From positions 2,666,001-2,730,000 of the forward strand of contig NC_016462.1 of assembly GCF_000226115.1 (NCBI RefSeq): DNA of 64,000 bases, in the 5' to 3' direction. Position 1 is the stretch's first letter. Every line of letters begins with the position of its first letter. This DNA comes from Thermothielavioides terrestris NRRL 8126. Taxonomy: Eukaryota; Ascomycota; Sordariomycetes; Sordariales; Chaetomiaceae. The notes below the pieces were generated by a model. It saw only the letters and a list, made by a program, of their open reading frames with translations. It was not told the DNA's origin and ran no database searches. Both the position numbers and the translations under genes were made by a program. Below are positions 23,453-34,550 of this stretch, piece after piece.

Positions 23453-24095
23453 AGTGTCTGCACTATACAATCCGGACTGCGGACTGCAGTGGTCAAATAT
23501 TAATAGGGACAGAGGCGTTATGAGAACATTCCGTTTTCTATCCGAGGAAAGAAAGCAATCCAATGGCTCGAAACGAACGGATAACTATCACTCTGGGGAT
23601 AGTGATAGTCCTTGCGGGAGGAAGCAATGCTGGTCGGGATGACAGGAACCGAAGGATCCAGGACAACACCGGAGTTAAAAGCAGGTCCGCGATAAGACAA
23701 TCGCATTTTCAAGATCTCTCTCGGCGTTTGTTTCGGCACCAACGGCATCTTCGCCAGTCATTTCCAATCCAAAGAGGACTGTGCGTCCGAATACGTCACT
23801 GGTGGGCGATTCCGGGGATTCAGGGCCCAGGGGCCGTGCATCCACCCCTGTATCAAATGGATCTCTGCGACATCGGGCCCAGAACTCAAAAAGTTTTGTT
23901 GACCGCCTTCGAGTCATACACCAACATGGGAGGGGCCGGGAGCCAAAAAGCGATAAGAAGACGGTGAAGCTAAGACCACCTTCTTTCCCTCCACTTCTGC
24001 TGCTCGTTCCCTACGTCCTCGGAATACTCCTGCTACACTGGCTGCCTGTTCCCAGTCTTGCACAAGTCTAGCCGTGAAACCTTAACACTAGCACC
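23453..24095. promoter_or_regulatory. Divergent promoter region of DIC1 and argininosuccinate synthase
   Basis: 643 bp between outward-facing starts. It includes CGGATAACTATCACTCTGGGGATAGTGATAG near-palindromic sequence around 23578-23608 (arms CTATCACT and AGTGATAG), which could be a GATA-type or other dimeric factor site, and pyrimidine-rich sequence before the ARG1 start. No TGACTC Gcn4/Cpc1 site was identified with certainty. Confidence 0.5.
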
Positions 24096-25898
24096 ATGTC
24101 CAAGGGTCGCGTTTGTCTGTAAGTGGCTGCCCCACCATTTTGCACAGCGAGCTCGCCCGCCGTAGAGACGCTGGACTGACCACAGATGTTCACAGCGCCT
24201 ATTCTGGAGGTACGTTGGAAGCCTGCTGCGCGGCTGGATAATTCAATTCCCAACATAGTGACCTCTGGTTGCGTTTCTGTGCTCCAATTGTCTGCCATTG
24301 TGTCGCTGAGGTGGTCTCTTCGGCCAACAATTGCCGCGATGATTTCGGCCCAACACTGACCGTCTCTGTTCGACAGGCCTCGACACCTCCACCATTCTGA
24401 AGTGGCTGATTCTCGAGGTGAGCACGGGCGCTCGCTGATACCACAAGGGAACACAATGGGAAAGTGCTGACCGTCCCAATCAGGGCTACACCGTGGTGTG
24501 CTTCCTCGCCAATGTCGGCCAGGAGGAGGACTGGGCTGCCGTCGAGAAGAAGGCCCTCGCGCTCGGTGCCGAGCGCATGGTCATTGAGGACCTGCAGCGC
24601 GAGTTCGTCGAAGAGATCGTGTTCCGCGCCATCCAGTGCAATGCCATTTACGAGGACCGCTATCTTCTCGGCACCTCGCTGGCCCGCCCGGTGATCGCTC
24701 GCGCCCAGGTTCGCGTTGCGCAGCAGTACAACTGCGACTACCTCAGCCACGGCTGCACTGGCAAGGGTGTAAGTAGCGGATGAGAATGTTTGTTTGTTGG
24801 TTGTGCGAGCTGCTGACTCTGCCTGTAGAATGAGTAGGTCGACCTGAACCGGGCGTGACCTTCGGCTCCCGTTCCACTGACATCCCTTCCAGCCAAGTCC
24901 GCTTCGAGCTGGCTTTCAAGGCCTGCAACCCCTCCATGAAGGTTATTGCGCCGTGGAGGATGCCTGAGTTCATTCAGAAGTTCCAGTATGTGCGCCGGCC
25001 GGGCTTGTTTTTTCCGAGGGAGATTCGGGGCTAACGTCGGCCGACCAGGGGCCGTGCCGACCTTCTCAAGTTCGCCGCCGAGAACAACATCCCCGTCTCC
25101 TCTACCCCCAAAGCCCCCTGGAGCATGGACGACAACCTGGTCCACTGCTCGTACGAGGCCGGCGTGCTCGAGGACCCCGACCACACCCCTCCCAAGGAGC
25201 TGTGGACCCGCACCATCGACCCCACCGATGCGCCAGATAAGCCGTACAACTTCACCTTGCACTTCGAGAAGGGTATCCCCGTCAAGTTGGTGACGCCCGA
25301 CGGCGAGTTCACCGACTCAGTCGAGCTGTTCAAGCGCCTCAACAAGATCGGCCACGACAACGGCGTCGGCAGAATCGATATCGTTGAGAACCGTTTCATC
25401 GGTCTCAAGAGCAGAGGCTGCTACGACACTCCGGGCCTGACAATCGCGTGAGTGCCACATATATCCTAACCAGCATAGTCGCGTCCATGAAATCCTGGAC
25501 TGACTTTGCGCAGCCGTCTCGCCCACCTGGACCTCGAGGGCCTGGTCTTGGACTCCAAGGTCCGCAAGCTGCGTGACCAGTTCATCACGATCGAGTGGTC
25601 CCACTGTCTCTACAACGGCATGTACTTCTCGCCGGAGCGCGAGTTCCTGGAGAACTCGATCATCTTCTCGCAGAAGCACGTCACGGGCGAGGTGCGCATG
25701 TCGGTCTACAAGGGCGCGGCGTACGTGCTGGGCCGCAAGAGCGATGCAAGCAACCTCTACTCGCAGGAGGATGCGTCGATGGACTCGCTCGAGACCTTCC
25801 AGCCCATGGACACCACTGGCTTCATCGCCATCCAGGCTATCCGCCTGGAGAAGTTTGGCCTCCAAAAGATCAAGGATGGCGAGCCGCTGTGCAAATGA
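24096..25898 (+). CDS. ARG1: Argininosuccinate synthase, with 14-nt and 5-nt exons
   Basis: Eight exons: 24096-24118, 24196-24209 (14 nt), 24377-24417, 24484-24768, 24829-24833 (5 nt, AATGA), 24893-24985, 25049-25447, 25514-25898; 414 residues, normal for the family. Exons 1-3 splice to [20 protein letters not shown], the ATP PP-loop. The 5-nt exon supplies N122 and two bases of D123 in GKGNDQVRFE, invariant substrate-binding residues; skipping it destroys the frame. The enzyme condenses citrulline and aspartate with ATP to argininosuccinate in cytosolic arginine synthesis. C-terminal landmarks include [18 protein letters not shown]. All introns are 59-167 nt with consensus borders. It is the orthologue of Neurospora arg-1 and yeast ARG1. 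Confidence 0.94.
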
Positions 25899-26269
25899 GC
25901 GCTTGTTGATGTAAGATAGGAAGGAATAAGGGTGATTAAAAGGGACTGACATGACCTACATCTTTGAACCCTGTGAAATACGCATCTGGGGGCCCGCATC
26001 GTCCTCTTGAACTTTCAGGTACATACTGTCCAGTCCGATGTCCATAGCAGAGCGCTGGTGAGAGAACCCTGCTGGTTCCCTGAGCCATTGGCCAATCGGA
26101 GAGCTCACCTGCACCGCCAATGGGGGCAGATCAGAACCCCTGTCGAACCCTTGCCTGGATCCACCCAGTTTTTTTGAGCTGCCTCCCGCAGCGCGACCGC
26201 ACGTCTGATCCATCGTCCCGAGGTCGGTCGCCAATTCCCCACCACAGCAGCAGAACCTCGACACTCAAC
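25899..26269. other. ARG1 3' flank and mtPheRS promoter
   Basis: 371 bp between two tandem plus-strand genes. It contains the 3' UTR of ARG1 and the upstream region of the synthetase gene; CCAAT-type words (CCAATGG, CCAAT) near 26091-26117. No gene. Confidence 0.5.
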
Positions 26270-27886
26270 ATGATCGGACCACGGGGGCTCGCGGCCGCCC
26301 TCCGGCCCTGTGTGTGTGGCCGACCTAGCACTCCGTTCATTCTACAACGAGGCAGCCCACTGCGCAGCCTGCTAGTGCGAACACTGCGAGCCCCATACTC
26401 TTCAGGTTAGCAATGCCGAAACAATAACACCGACCCTGCCCGTGCAGCCGGGTCCGGTTCATTCAGCCTTGCTGATGGATGTCTGTGAGAAGACGCCGCC
26501 GCTTCACCTCCAGCGGCAACAAGAGCCCCGAAGACGGTTGAGATCAACGGCAAGACTTATGCGACGGATCCATGGTTCAACATCTCCCCCACCGTCCTCT
26601 CCTTGACGTCGCGGAAACTGCACCTCCAAAAAGACCACCCCGTGGCAATCACGCGGAAGATCATAGAGTCGGTCTTTCCTGGCCCGACTTACCAGTACTA
26701 CAACGAGATTGACCCGGTCGTCTCCACGCACGAGAACTTCGACTCGCTGGGCTTCCCCCCGGACCATCCGGGCCGCGCCCGCTCCGACACATACTACATC
26801 AACAAGGACACCCTTCTACGGACCCACACCAGCGCCCATGAGGTCGAGCTCTTCCGCACAGCCCAGAGCGGCGGCTTCCTGATCAGCGCCGATGTCTACC
26901 GCCGCGACGAGGTGGACCGCAGTCACTACCCGGTCTTCCACCAGATGGAGGGCGCGCGCTTCTGGGACAGGAACAAGGTGCCCAACGGCGACCTGGCTGC
27001 GGCCGTCCGCGAGGACCTGGCCCGGCTGCCTACGCACAACATGCAGGTCGAAGACCCCAACCCGCCCTTCCACCCGGACCGCAACCCGCTCCAGGCCGAG
27101 CACCACACTGCCGAGGAAGCCTCGGCCGTCGCCGCCCACCTCAAACGCTCCCTCGAGCTGATGGTCAACGAGATCTTTTCCCGCGCCAAGGCCGCCGCCG
27201 CGGCCGCTAAAGCGCAACAAGGACAAACACCGGCTGCCGAATCCGAAGCCGACTCCGAACCGCTGCGCGTCCGCTGGGTAGAGGCCTACTTCCCCTTCAC
27301 CTCGCCCTCCTGGGAGCTCGAGGTCTTCCACGAGGGCGCCTGGCTCGAGGTGCTGGGGTGCGGGGTCAGCAAGCAGGCGCTGCACGCGCAGGCGGGCGCG
27401 CCGTCGCAGGTCGGGTGGGCGTTCGGTATCGGCCTGGAGCGCGTGGCGATGCTGCTGTTCCGGATCCCGGACATCCGGCTGTTCTGGTCGCGCGACGAGC
27501 GCTTCCTCGGCCAGTTCCGCGGCGCCGGGGACGACTGGTCCCGCATCCGCCCCTTCGTGCCCTTCAGCAAGCACCCGCCCTGCTGGAAGGACGTCTCGTT
27601 CTGGCTGCGCGGCGCGTCCGCCGCCGGCGGCAACGTGAAGGGCGTCGCCGGCGCCGACTGGCATGTCAACGACCTCATGGAGGTCGTGCGCGACGTCGCG
27701 GGCGATAGCGTGGAGGATGTCAGGCTCGTCGACGAGTTCACCCATCCGGCCACCGGCAGGCGGAGTTTGTGCTACCGCATCAACTACCGCAGTCTGGAGA
27801 GGACGCTGACGAATGCGGAGACGAATGCGATGCACGAGCGGGTGGTCAGGGAGTTGGCCGAGCGGTTGGGGGTGGAGATCAGGTAG
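26270..27886 (+). CDS. MSF1: Mitochondrial phenylalanyl-tRNA synthetase
   Basis: Two exons, 26270-26405 and 26514-27886, give 502 residues. Exon 1 encodes a basic mitochondrial presequence (MIGPRGLAAALRPCVCGRPS...). After the 108-nt intron the mature enzyme starts around TVEINGKTYATDPWFNISP. Class II motifs are visible: motif 2 region with HTSAHEVELFR and HQMEGARFWD, and motif 3 GWAFGIGLERVAMLLFRIPDIR. The C-terminal FDX-ACB anticodon-binding domain contains FSKHPPCWKDVSFWL and ends LTNAETNAMHERVV...LGVEIR. The monomeric enzyme charges mitochondrial tRNA-Phe. An Ala-rich linker near residues 235-255 separates the catalytic halves. Homology is clear throughout; only the exon-1 border is inferred. 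Confidence 0.95.
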
Positions 27887-30121
27887 TTTCGAGTTGGCCC
27901 AAACCGCGTGAGCGCTTGCGATGCGCCGGTCGACATCCGGGTGGCTATGGACGGCCGGCCGGCCGGAAGGTCTGTCCGGTCTAGTCCAGCCTCGCTTCTC
28001 TACTCTTTTTCTCTCCTCCCCTCTCACCGCTGCGGACGCTGCTGCATCTGAGACGTGGCCTTGTCCGCTGTTGTGGACAGATCCGACTGGAGGAGGACCA
28101 ACCCCCAATAGTCAACTGCTCAGCCACGCCTGGTGAGACGCTGGTGAGGGGAAAGCTTTTTCTTCGCCCCAGCCTTGGCGTCCTGTCGGTCTGGCGGTCG
28201 GGAAACCGGATTAGAGGGGTTCAAGCCATGCTGCGCCTGCTGTGTACGGATACTACGGACGTGTCGCGGTGCTGCTGTGTTACTACCTACCTATGTATAT
28301 TGTATTTTACAGAGATGTGTTGGCGGATAGCTAGACGGATAGAGCGGCAGGGAGGTGTATGATAGGAGGATTTGTCTGCTCTGTTCGATGGATTTGCTGA
28401 GGGCAGTGCAAGGCTTGTGGAGCCATACGCAAGCTCGGCGAGGCCCGGGTCGATCTGCGATGGGCTCCCGTAGTTGAGAGTCTATGGTAAGTTATCTGAT
28501 GGGGTGTTTTAGCATGTTTCTGCTGGCCAGATGTCGGTGTTGCTGTCAACAGGGGCGCAGAGGTCTCGGCGATGGCAAGCTCGGCAGGCGGTCCAGAACA
28601 AAGGCAATGCCGACAAATGCCGTGGTTGAAATCATTGCCACGATCGAGGCTTTATCTGATGGGTGGCATTGCAGGGAGGAGTAGGGGGTTTTTGTCTGCC
28701 TTGGCGTTGCACTCTGTGTCTTTGAGCTCGATGTTGCTGTGCCTTGCTACCGGTGCGCGTGTTGCTCCGTTGCTTACGGTCTGTCAGGAGCTTAGTTGAC
28801 TGTCGGAAGAGAGCGGCTCTCGTCTTTGGCAGAGCTCTCTTCGGGTGTCTAACGGGCCGTGTATGCATCGTGAGATGCATATGAGTTCTGGTTGAGGATG
28901 CACCTAGCCAACTCTCGTCCATCCGATATCAAAGTGAGTTCCTGCCTCGAATTCCTTCTCAATACAGCAGGTCTTGACCAGTTCGCATTTCCACCCTTTC
29001 ACCCTCGCATTGCTTTCCGCTGTCCCGAGCATTGACTGTTCAGATTACGCCGGCATAGTGGCGGCGTGAGAAGGCTGAGCATGTGGACACCCTAACACAA
29101 GTGCCCTGCTCACCTGGCAGCCCATCGCGTGCTCTTATTCGGCCCACAGAGGCATACTCAGGAGGGCAGTGATCACAATCACCGGGTACGAGTAAGTCCT
29201 CGAGAGCCTCACTGCGGCGACGGGCGGAGGCCATCAGAGAAATGACGACGAGAGATTGAGCCTGAGACGGGGCTAGTTAAGTGGAGTTGAGCGTTTGGCG
29301 TTTGGAGGCCGTGACTGATCCTCAATCCGCGGTTCTGGCTGCGGGAGGCGGCTGTGCTGGCAAGTTGCCATACACTTCGGATATTTCCTGTTAGACGTGG
29401 GCGCAGCCAATCACCGCGTATTGTATCCGTATTCAAATCCATGTCGAAAACGGAGCTTTTGGGCTTGCCGCCGATGGACCCCACCCATTTTGCCGCTCCA
29501 CTTCCAGTCTTCTCTCCAGTGGCTCTCAGTGCTCCTAAACAGTGGCAACAAGCGCCTGCGGTTTCCAAACAGAACTCTCTGGCAAGCCAGCGGCCAATCG
29601 AGCCAGGACCGGCCGGGCAGAACGGAGGGAGAGGCTTTGCAGGCGAAGCGGCCAACCTCGTACTACTAGAAGCCACTGCCGTGAAGAAAAGCCGAGGCGA
29701 CCCCAGTGCTGGGCCCCAACGCTTTCTCATCCAGCAGCTCAGCCATCCAACCGGGGCATCCTGACCGCGGCATTGTTGGGCTTGTCAAACGGCCCGTGAC
29801 CGCCCACGGGAGGGCTTGTTCTCTCACCCCTTGGGGCGCTGCAGTCGCCCGCGTGTTAACGTTAGCGGATGCGCTTGCAGCATGCACTTGCATGCATCCG
29901 TTCGGTGCCCTCACCGAACCGAATCTCCGATTTAAATAGTTCCGCCGCCACCCTCCCTTCCGTGTCTGTCTGCATCTCTTCGGCTTCAGCACCGTTTGAA
30001 TTATTAAACAACTCGGCTGGAAGATTTCTTTCCCGTCAGCGAGGTCACTGAAAGGGCCTTTCTCGCTTCCTGGCGCATCACCCATCGCAGACTCGACCAA
30101 CTGGCTCAGAGCTCCGTCGCA
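27887..30121. other. Long intergenic region, no gene seen
   Basis: 2.2 kb between tandem plus-strand genes. The ORFs (for example 29209-29730 on minus, 29354-29764 on plus) overlap each other and lack any family motif. The last 300 bases before calcipressin include an AT-rich zone near 29928-30005. A palindrome-like GATGCATGC-rich patch lies near 29880-29897. Confidence 0.5.
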
Positions 30122-31018
30122 ATGGAACAGGTCCAGCGCGAACTGCCACTTCGCATGGCACAGCAGTCTCAGGAGCAGCAGCAGTCGCAACAATCATCAC
30201 CAGAACTGCTGCCATCGCCGCCCTCGCGGTCTTCGACCGGCAGCAGCAGCAGATCGCGCAAATCCACCCTCTCCCTCGATCTCTCCAACCTCCCACCGCT
30301 GACACGGCCCACGCCGCCCTGCAACACTCTGATCTTCACCAACCTCCAATCCCGTGACATCTTCGCGCCGGACAACCTTCAGACCATCCGCGACCTCATC
30401 TCCCAAACAGCCCGCATACATGCCTTCTCGCCGCTGAAGTCGCTCAGCCGCATCGTCGTCTCCTTCTACAGCGACGCCGACGCCATCGCCGTGCGCCAAA
30501 TTTGGGACGGCGAGGCCATCATGGGCGAGCGCTGCCGCGTGTACTTCGGCCAGCCGACGCCGCTCACGACGCAGCCCGACACGCACCTCGCGCTACCCGA
30601 CGCCGGCAGGCTGTTCTTCATCTCCCCGCCGCCGAGCCCGCCACACGGGTGGCAGCAGAGGCTGGAGGATGCGCCCAACAAGATGGTACACGCCGAGGAC
30701 CTGGCCGAGGCGCTGGCGAAGCTGCGGAATCACGGTAGCAACAACAACAATGACAACGTCGACGGTGCCGCCGACGCGATGGCCTCCCCCGTCTCACCGT
30801 CCGAGTCCGGCAGCGGGAGGCAGCAGCGGAGCCGCAGCTCGACGCTGGTGTTCCGCCCCGACCCGGAGCTTGGCGCGAGTCCTGACTTGCCGTGTGTCAT
30901 TATTCACGACATGACGGACGAGCCGGACGAGATGAGCCCCGTCGGCGGGGCGCAGCCGTCGAGGCCGATCCTGGCGCATACCGCGCGGCCGCCGATCGAG
31001 TTGATGCACGATGCTTGA
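30122..31018 (+). CDS. RCN1: Calcipressin (RCAN), calcineurin regulator
   Basis: Single exon of 298 residues. A Gln/Ser-rich N-terminus (about 1-60) precedes an RRM-like domain (NTLIFTNLQSRDIF...SLSRIVVSFYSDADAI...RCRVYFGQPT). The calcipressin signature follows: LFFISPPPSPPHGW, matching the conserved FLISPPxSPPxGW phosphomotif, and near the C-terminus VIIHDMTDEP, the PxIxIT-like/acidic segment. Calcipressins bind and tune the Ca2+/calmodulin phosphatase calcineurin (family knowledge). Poly-Asn between residues 204 and 212 is a species-specific insert. No intron was needed. Confidence 0.93.
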   Translation: MEQVQRELPLRMAQQSQEQQQSQQSSPELLPSPPSRSSTGSSSRSRKSTLSLDLSNLPPLTRPTPPCNTLIFTNLQSRDIFAPDNLQTIRDLISQTARIHAFSPLKSLSRIVVSFYSDADAIAVRQIWDGEAIMGERCRVYFGQPTPLTTQPDTHLALPDAGRLFFISPPPSPPHGWQQRLEDAPNKMVHAEDLAEALAKLRNHGSNNNNDNVDGAADAMASPVSPSESGSGRQQRSRSSTLVFRPDPELGASPDLPCVIIHDMTDEPDEMSPVGGAQPSRPILAHTARPPIELMHDA

Positions 31019-31547
31019 GCACCCCGAGGCCGCAGTTTCGGCGTTTTCCTCCTCGTTTCTCCGTGTGTTTTGCTTGCTTTTCCCTGGGTGGCATTGGCTA
31101 CGGGTGGAGTGGTACAGGGAGCTAACGGCATTTGAGCCTGGCAGAAGAGATGTTCGGCGTTGGGAGCTCTATCGCGCATGTGCGACTGGGAAGGGTGTCG
31201 CAACGAGTGGTATTGTATTCTGGGGGCAGTTTTTGGGGTCATGCGGTTAAAAAGCATTGCCTTGTTGCATGGTACAACGAGCGGGGCGGAGGACATACTC
31301 GCGCTCCCTGTCGGGATTAATAGAGGAATAGCAATATCCAGTTTGCCTGCTGTGGACCCCATGTCTACGATGGCGTCGTGAAAGAGGAGAGAGGTGAAAG
31401 GGGTGAATGCGAAACGGTGAACAGTAAACGGGACCGTAATGTGGTAGGAGACCGGAAAAACAGGGAAGATAGAAGGCATCAGGCAGCCCATAGCCCATCA
31501 CACTTACCAGCCAGACAACGAGCATTGCGAAAACCTCAGCATTGCCA
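31019..31547. other. Calcipressin 3' flank
   Basis: 529 bp downstream of calcipressin. No recognisable gene. Likely its 3' UTR plus upstream sequence of the doubtful small gene at 31548. Confidence 0.5.
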
Positions 31548-31808
31548 ATGTCTCTACCCAAACCCGCAGCGCAATCCAACGGGTCATCGAAGGGCATGCT
31601 TGTAACAGGCACGACTCACCCCCAAGCCCAAGCGACGCGGCCCAGCCCAGCACTACCGACCCAGCCAGCACCGCCCGCAGACGCCATTCCCGCGAGAAGG
31701 GACTGGAAGGTGAGTCCGACGATGCAGGGGCCGGCGGAGCGGTAGAAACTCTTTGGCCGCGCTCGATTTCAGCCCAGTCGACCGCCTCTACCTCCGTATA
31801 ACGTGTGA
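31548..31808 (+). CDS. Candidate small Pro-rich protein (doubtful gene)
   Basis: Not recognised. ATG at 31548 opens a frame of 54 codons ending ARRDWK at a GTGAGT donor (31710); joining to an AG acceptor at 31771-31772 adds PSRPPLPPYNV and a stop at 31806-31808, total 65 residues. The composition (Pro, Ala, Gln, Thr) suggests a disordered peptide with a positively charged then Pro-rich tail. The intron would be 63 nt but has no good branch site. The minus strand of the same stretch is also open over 225 codons, so the choice of strand is uncertain. It lies 463 bp upstream of RRG9 and could be a real small gene, an upstream exon, or chance. Confidence 0.3.
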
Positions 31809-32270
31809 TGTAAGTCTGCTTTAGGTGGGTGCCCTCAAGACAAAGACGTAACAGGAGAGCGCTCGTACATGGAATCGAGCGATAGTCCCAAGAATCGAAG
31901 CCAGCAATAGCACGCAGAGATGCAATGCTGGCAAAGCGATTAGGGACACGCATGATGGCTGTAAAGCGAGGGGTTGAAGACTCGAAATGAGACCTATGTC
32001 TATCGATGGTTGATATCGGAAGCCAATTCAGGGAAGAGCCAAGATAAGCTCCCGCCTCGAACAGACGCTGTTGCGGAAGACCGTCGCAACACCAAGAGTC
32101 CCCACTCATTCCACTGGCCCCACCAGGCGGCCTTCGGAGCCAGGGGTCTGGAAGGGAAATTTTCGAGCGTGACAGCTCCAATCTTATCCGTGCAACCTCT
32201 GGCTTCTCTCGCGATCGTGCCGCCCGCCGAGATTCCTCTTCCCAGCGCTCTGCATATCATTCTTCAAACC
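31809..32270. other. RRG9 upstream region
   Basis: 462 bp before the RRG9 start. The frame of RRG9 stays open back to 31974, but the upstream codons show no presequence-like or conserved sequence, so this is regarded as 5' UTR and promoter. Confidence 0.5.
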
Positions 32271-33206
32271 ATGGATTGCTCCTGCCGAACTGCAGCCCTG
32301 AGGATTTTTGTCAAGAGCGTCGCGCAGGTTCACGTTCCTGTTCGCGCAAAGACGCCCCGCCTGGCGCAATACCAAGCCCAGGTCCTCTACTACCAACCCG
32401 GCTGGCTCTGCAAACAGAGGGCGGCCTCCGCCCTTCCCTCCGCGCCACGAGCCTTGCACACTTCATGCGTCAGGAACGGCGCAGCGACAGCCGCGCAGGC
32501 CGGCGAAGGAGACGTTCAAAATTCGAGCGATCACGAGGCCGCGAGGGTGACGGAGACGAAACCTCCCGTGTCTGAACAGGCGGCCGACCGCTCCAAGGAG
32601 ACCAAAACCCAAGACGCTGGCCCAGATCCCACGAGCGCAGCCTCACAGCAGGAAAAGACCGCGGAAACTGGGCTCAAGAGCTCGGAAAAGAAGGCTAAGA
32701 AGGACAAGAAAGAAAAGAAATCCAAGCCCAAGGCCGAGGACGAGGACGAAGATGCCAACCATCCTCCCCCGAAGAAAAAAGAGCCCTGGATGATCCAGAA
32801 GGAGGCGCTGAAGAAGAAATTCCCTGAGGGCTGGAACCCGCGGAAAAAGCTGTCGCCCGACGCGCTCGTCGGCATTCGCATGTTGCACAAGCAGTTCCCC
32901 GAAGAATACACGACAGAGGTGCTGGCACAGAAATTCGAGGTTTCGCCTGAGGCGATCCGCAGGATTCTCAAGTCAAAGTGGAACCCGGATCCCGACGAGG
33001 AGATGGATCGACAGCGAAGATGGTTCAACAGAGGCAAAAGGGTCTGGACGCACTGGGCCGCGCTGGGCAAGAAGCCGCCGAGGAAGTGGCGCGCCGTGGG
33101 CATTGTCCGCGATCCTTCCTGGAACATCCCGAGGGGCCCGACGCACAAAGACAAGGCAGCTCGTGCCGAGGCGCAACGGAGGCTTGCGAAGGGCATGCTG
33201 GGGTGA
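32271..33206 (+). CDS. RRG9: Required for respiratory growth protein 9, mitochondrial
   Basis: Single exon, 311 residues from ATG at 32271. Earlier in-frame ATGs exist in the open frame, but the sequence from 32271 begins a plausible mitochondrial targeting region and is followed by [11 protein letters not shown], a typical presequence cleavage neighbourhood. A charged Lys/Glu-rich linker (about residues 140-165) leads to the Rrg9/neugrin domain: [21 protein letters not shown], then [20 protein letters not shown], a helix-turn-helix-like motif. The family is needed for respiratory growth and mitochondrial genome maintenance in yeast; the human relative neugrin binds mitochondrial rRNA (family knowledge). 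The exact molecular role here is inferred. Confidence 0.92.
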   Translation: MDCSCRTAALRIFVKSVAQVHVPVRAKTPRLAQYQAQVLYYQPGWLCKQRAASALPSAPRALHTSCVRNGAATAAQAGEGDVQNSSDHEAARVTETKPPVSEQAADRSKETKTQDAGPDPTSAASQQEKTAETGLKSSEKKAKKDKKEKKSKPKAEDEDEDANHPPPKKKEPWMIQKEALKKKFPEGWNPRKKLSPDALVGIRMLHKQFPEEYTTEVLAQKFEVSPEAIRRILKSKWNPDPDEEMDRQRRWFNRGKRVWTHWAALGKKPPRKWRAVGIVRDPSWNIPRGPTHKDKAARAEAQRRLAKGMLG

Positions 33207-34550
33207 CCTCCTAACGGGTCGGGGAGACACGAGAAGAGAGGCATCGTTGCGCTTTCGCGCACTGGTTTGGCACATGCGCATGCTGGCAGGCTTGTCAACT
33301 ATTATGGTCTCGTAAGATGCGCATGTATGAATATGGACTGTACGATATTGAACCTCTCCATCACCTCAGATCCCGCAATACATGACAACTCAGTGTGACC
33401 TGAGCTCCCGTCAACAATCCAACCCTCCATTCCTGGACCCTCGTCCGGCATTCAGGGGCCAATAGACGCACGCCCGGTTCGCTGTGCCATTTTGGTGCAG
33501 GCCAGGCCCGTGCTACACTGCAGTGTGATTAGTGAATGCAACCTCGCGGCTCGTCGCTTAAAGTCGCCCACAGGGCATCCTGAGCTGAACTCTTGCTTGA
33601 TCAGCCCGGGAGGTGCAGGCAATGTTCTATATGACCGTGGTACACTAACGAGTGAATTCCGTACTGTACAAACCCTCCGATCCGATTTTGTTTCCAGCGA
33701 AGTTCCCGAGCTGTGTGCTCCCAGCCAAGGTAAACAGCAGGCGGGCTTCCCATTCGTGGACATGATCGCTGCCGGCAGGTTTAAACGCGCCGTTGTGATT
33801 GGCGATCCCCTGAAGTGGCGTCTGAAATGGGCAAGTTGCAGCCGAAAAAGGAAGATAAGCAGGCGCTAAAGCCGGGAAGCACAGACCATATTTTCCAGTC
33901 CCCGGTCAACACAAGCTGCCCCTGCCACAACAGAAAGGGACCTGACTTGAGCTGGTGGTGGTGGGCCCAGCCAGCTTTCGTGCTCAACCAGAGGCTTGGG
34001 GAGAGGCCTGCTTGCGGTGGAGAATGGCAGCTGTGCAACCGGGATTGGCGTCTTTCCATTTTCTTCACAGCTCACCACCAGACCTGCCGATATCTTGCGA
34101 CGCCGTCAATCAAATGTGGTGCGCATCGCCGTGACCTTCACCCATTATTTGACTTCGGCGCCGAGACAATTGACTTTGTCTCGCTGCACGTCTTCATGTC
34201 ACTGTAAGCTTCCAGTTCTTTGGTTTTTTTTTGGTGCTGAACGCTCCATGCTTGCTTGCTCCAAGCTGCGCTTGCTCCAGTGTTCTGCGCAAGACGTGCC
34301 TTCTGATCCAGCTCCCTGACGCACAACGACCTGTAGCTTTTCAGCCCGCAACCGTCTTCGCCGTTCTGTCCACATTCTTTCCGACAGCTTCAGGCTAGAC
34401 TCCCGCATTTCGGCACATCTTGATTCCTTTCTCTGCGCTCCTTCTCCTGCCTCTTTCCCGCGGATGTTCCCGCCCCCTCGTTAAACGTCTCCGATCCGAA
34501 TCCAGCCCCCGCCAGCCATAGCAGAACAACCCAGCTCATGGCGAAGAGCG
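33207..34550. other. Intergenic region upstream of the WD40 gene
   Basis: 1.3 kb between tandem plus-strand genes. No gene recognised. The last 300 bases (about 34250-34550) are pyrimidine-rich on the plus strand, as in fungal promoters and 5' leaders. A short leader ORF starts at the ATG at 34539 (MAKSDGIHSLKPD) and overlaps the main start out of frame. Confidence 0.5.

Noticed and set aside
24769..24892. Single 124-nt intron in argininosuccinate synthase
   Set aside because: Shifts the frame and removes Asn-Asp of the GKGNDQVRFE motif.
31504..32181. 225-codon minus-strand ORF between calcipressin and RRG9
   Set aside because: No recognisable motif and a low-complexity C-terminus. It overlaps the doubtful plus-strand small gene and the RRG9 leader, so it was not called.
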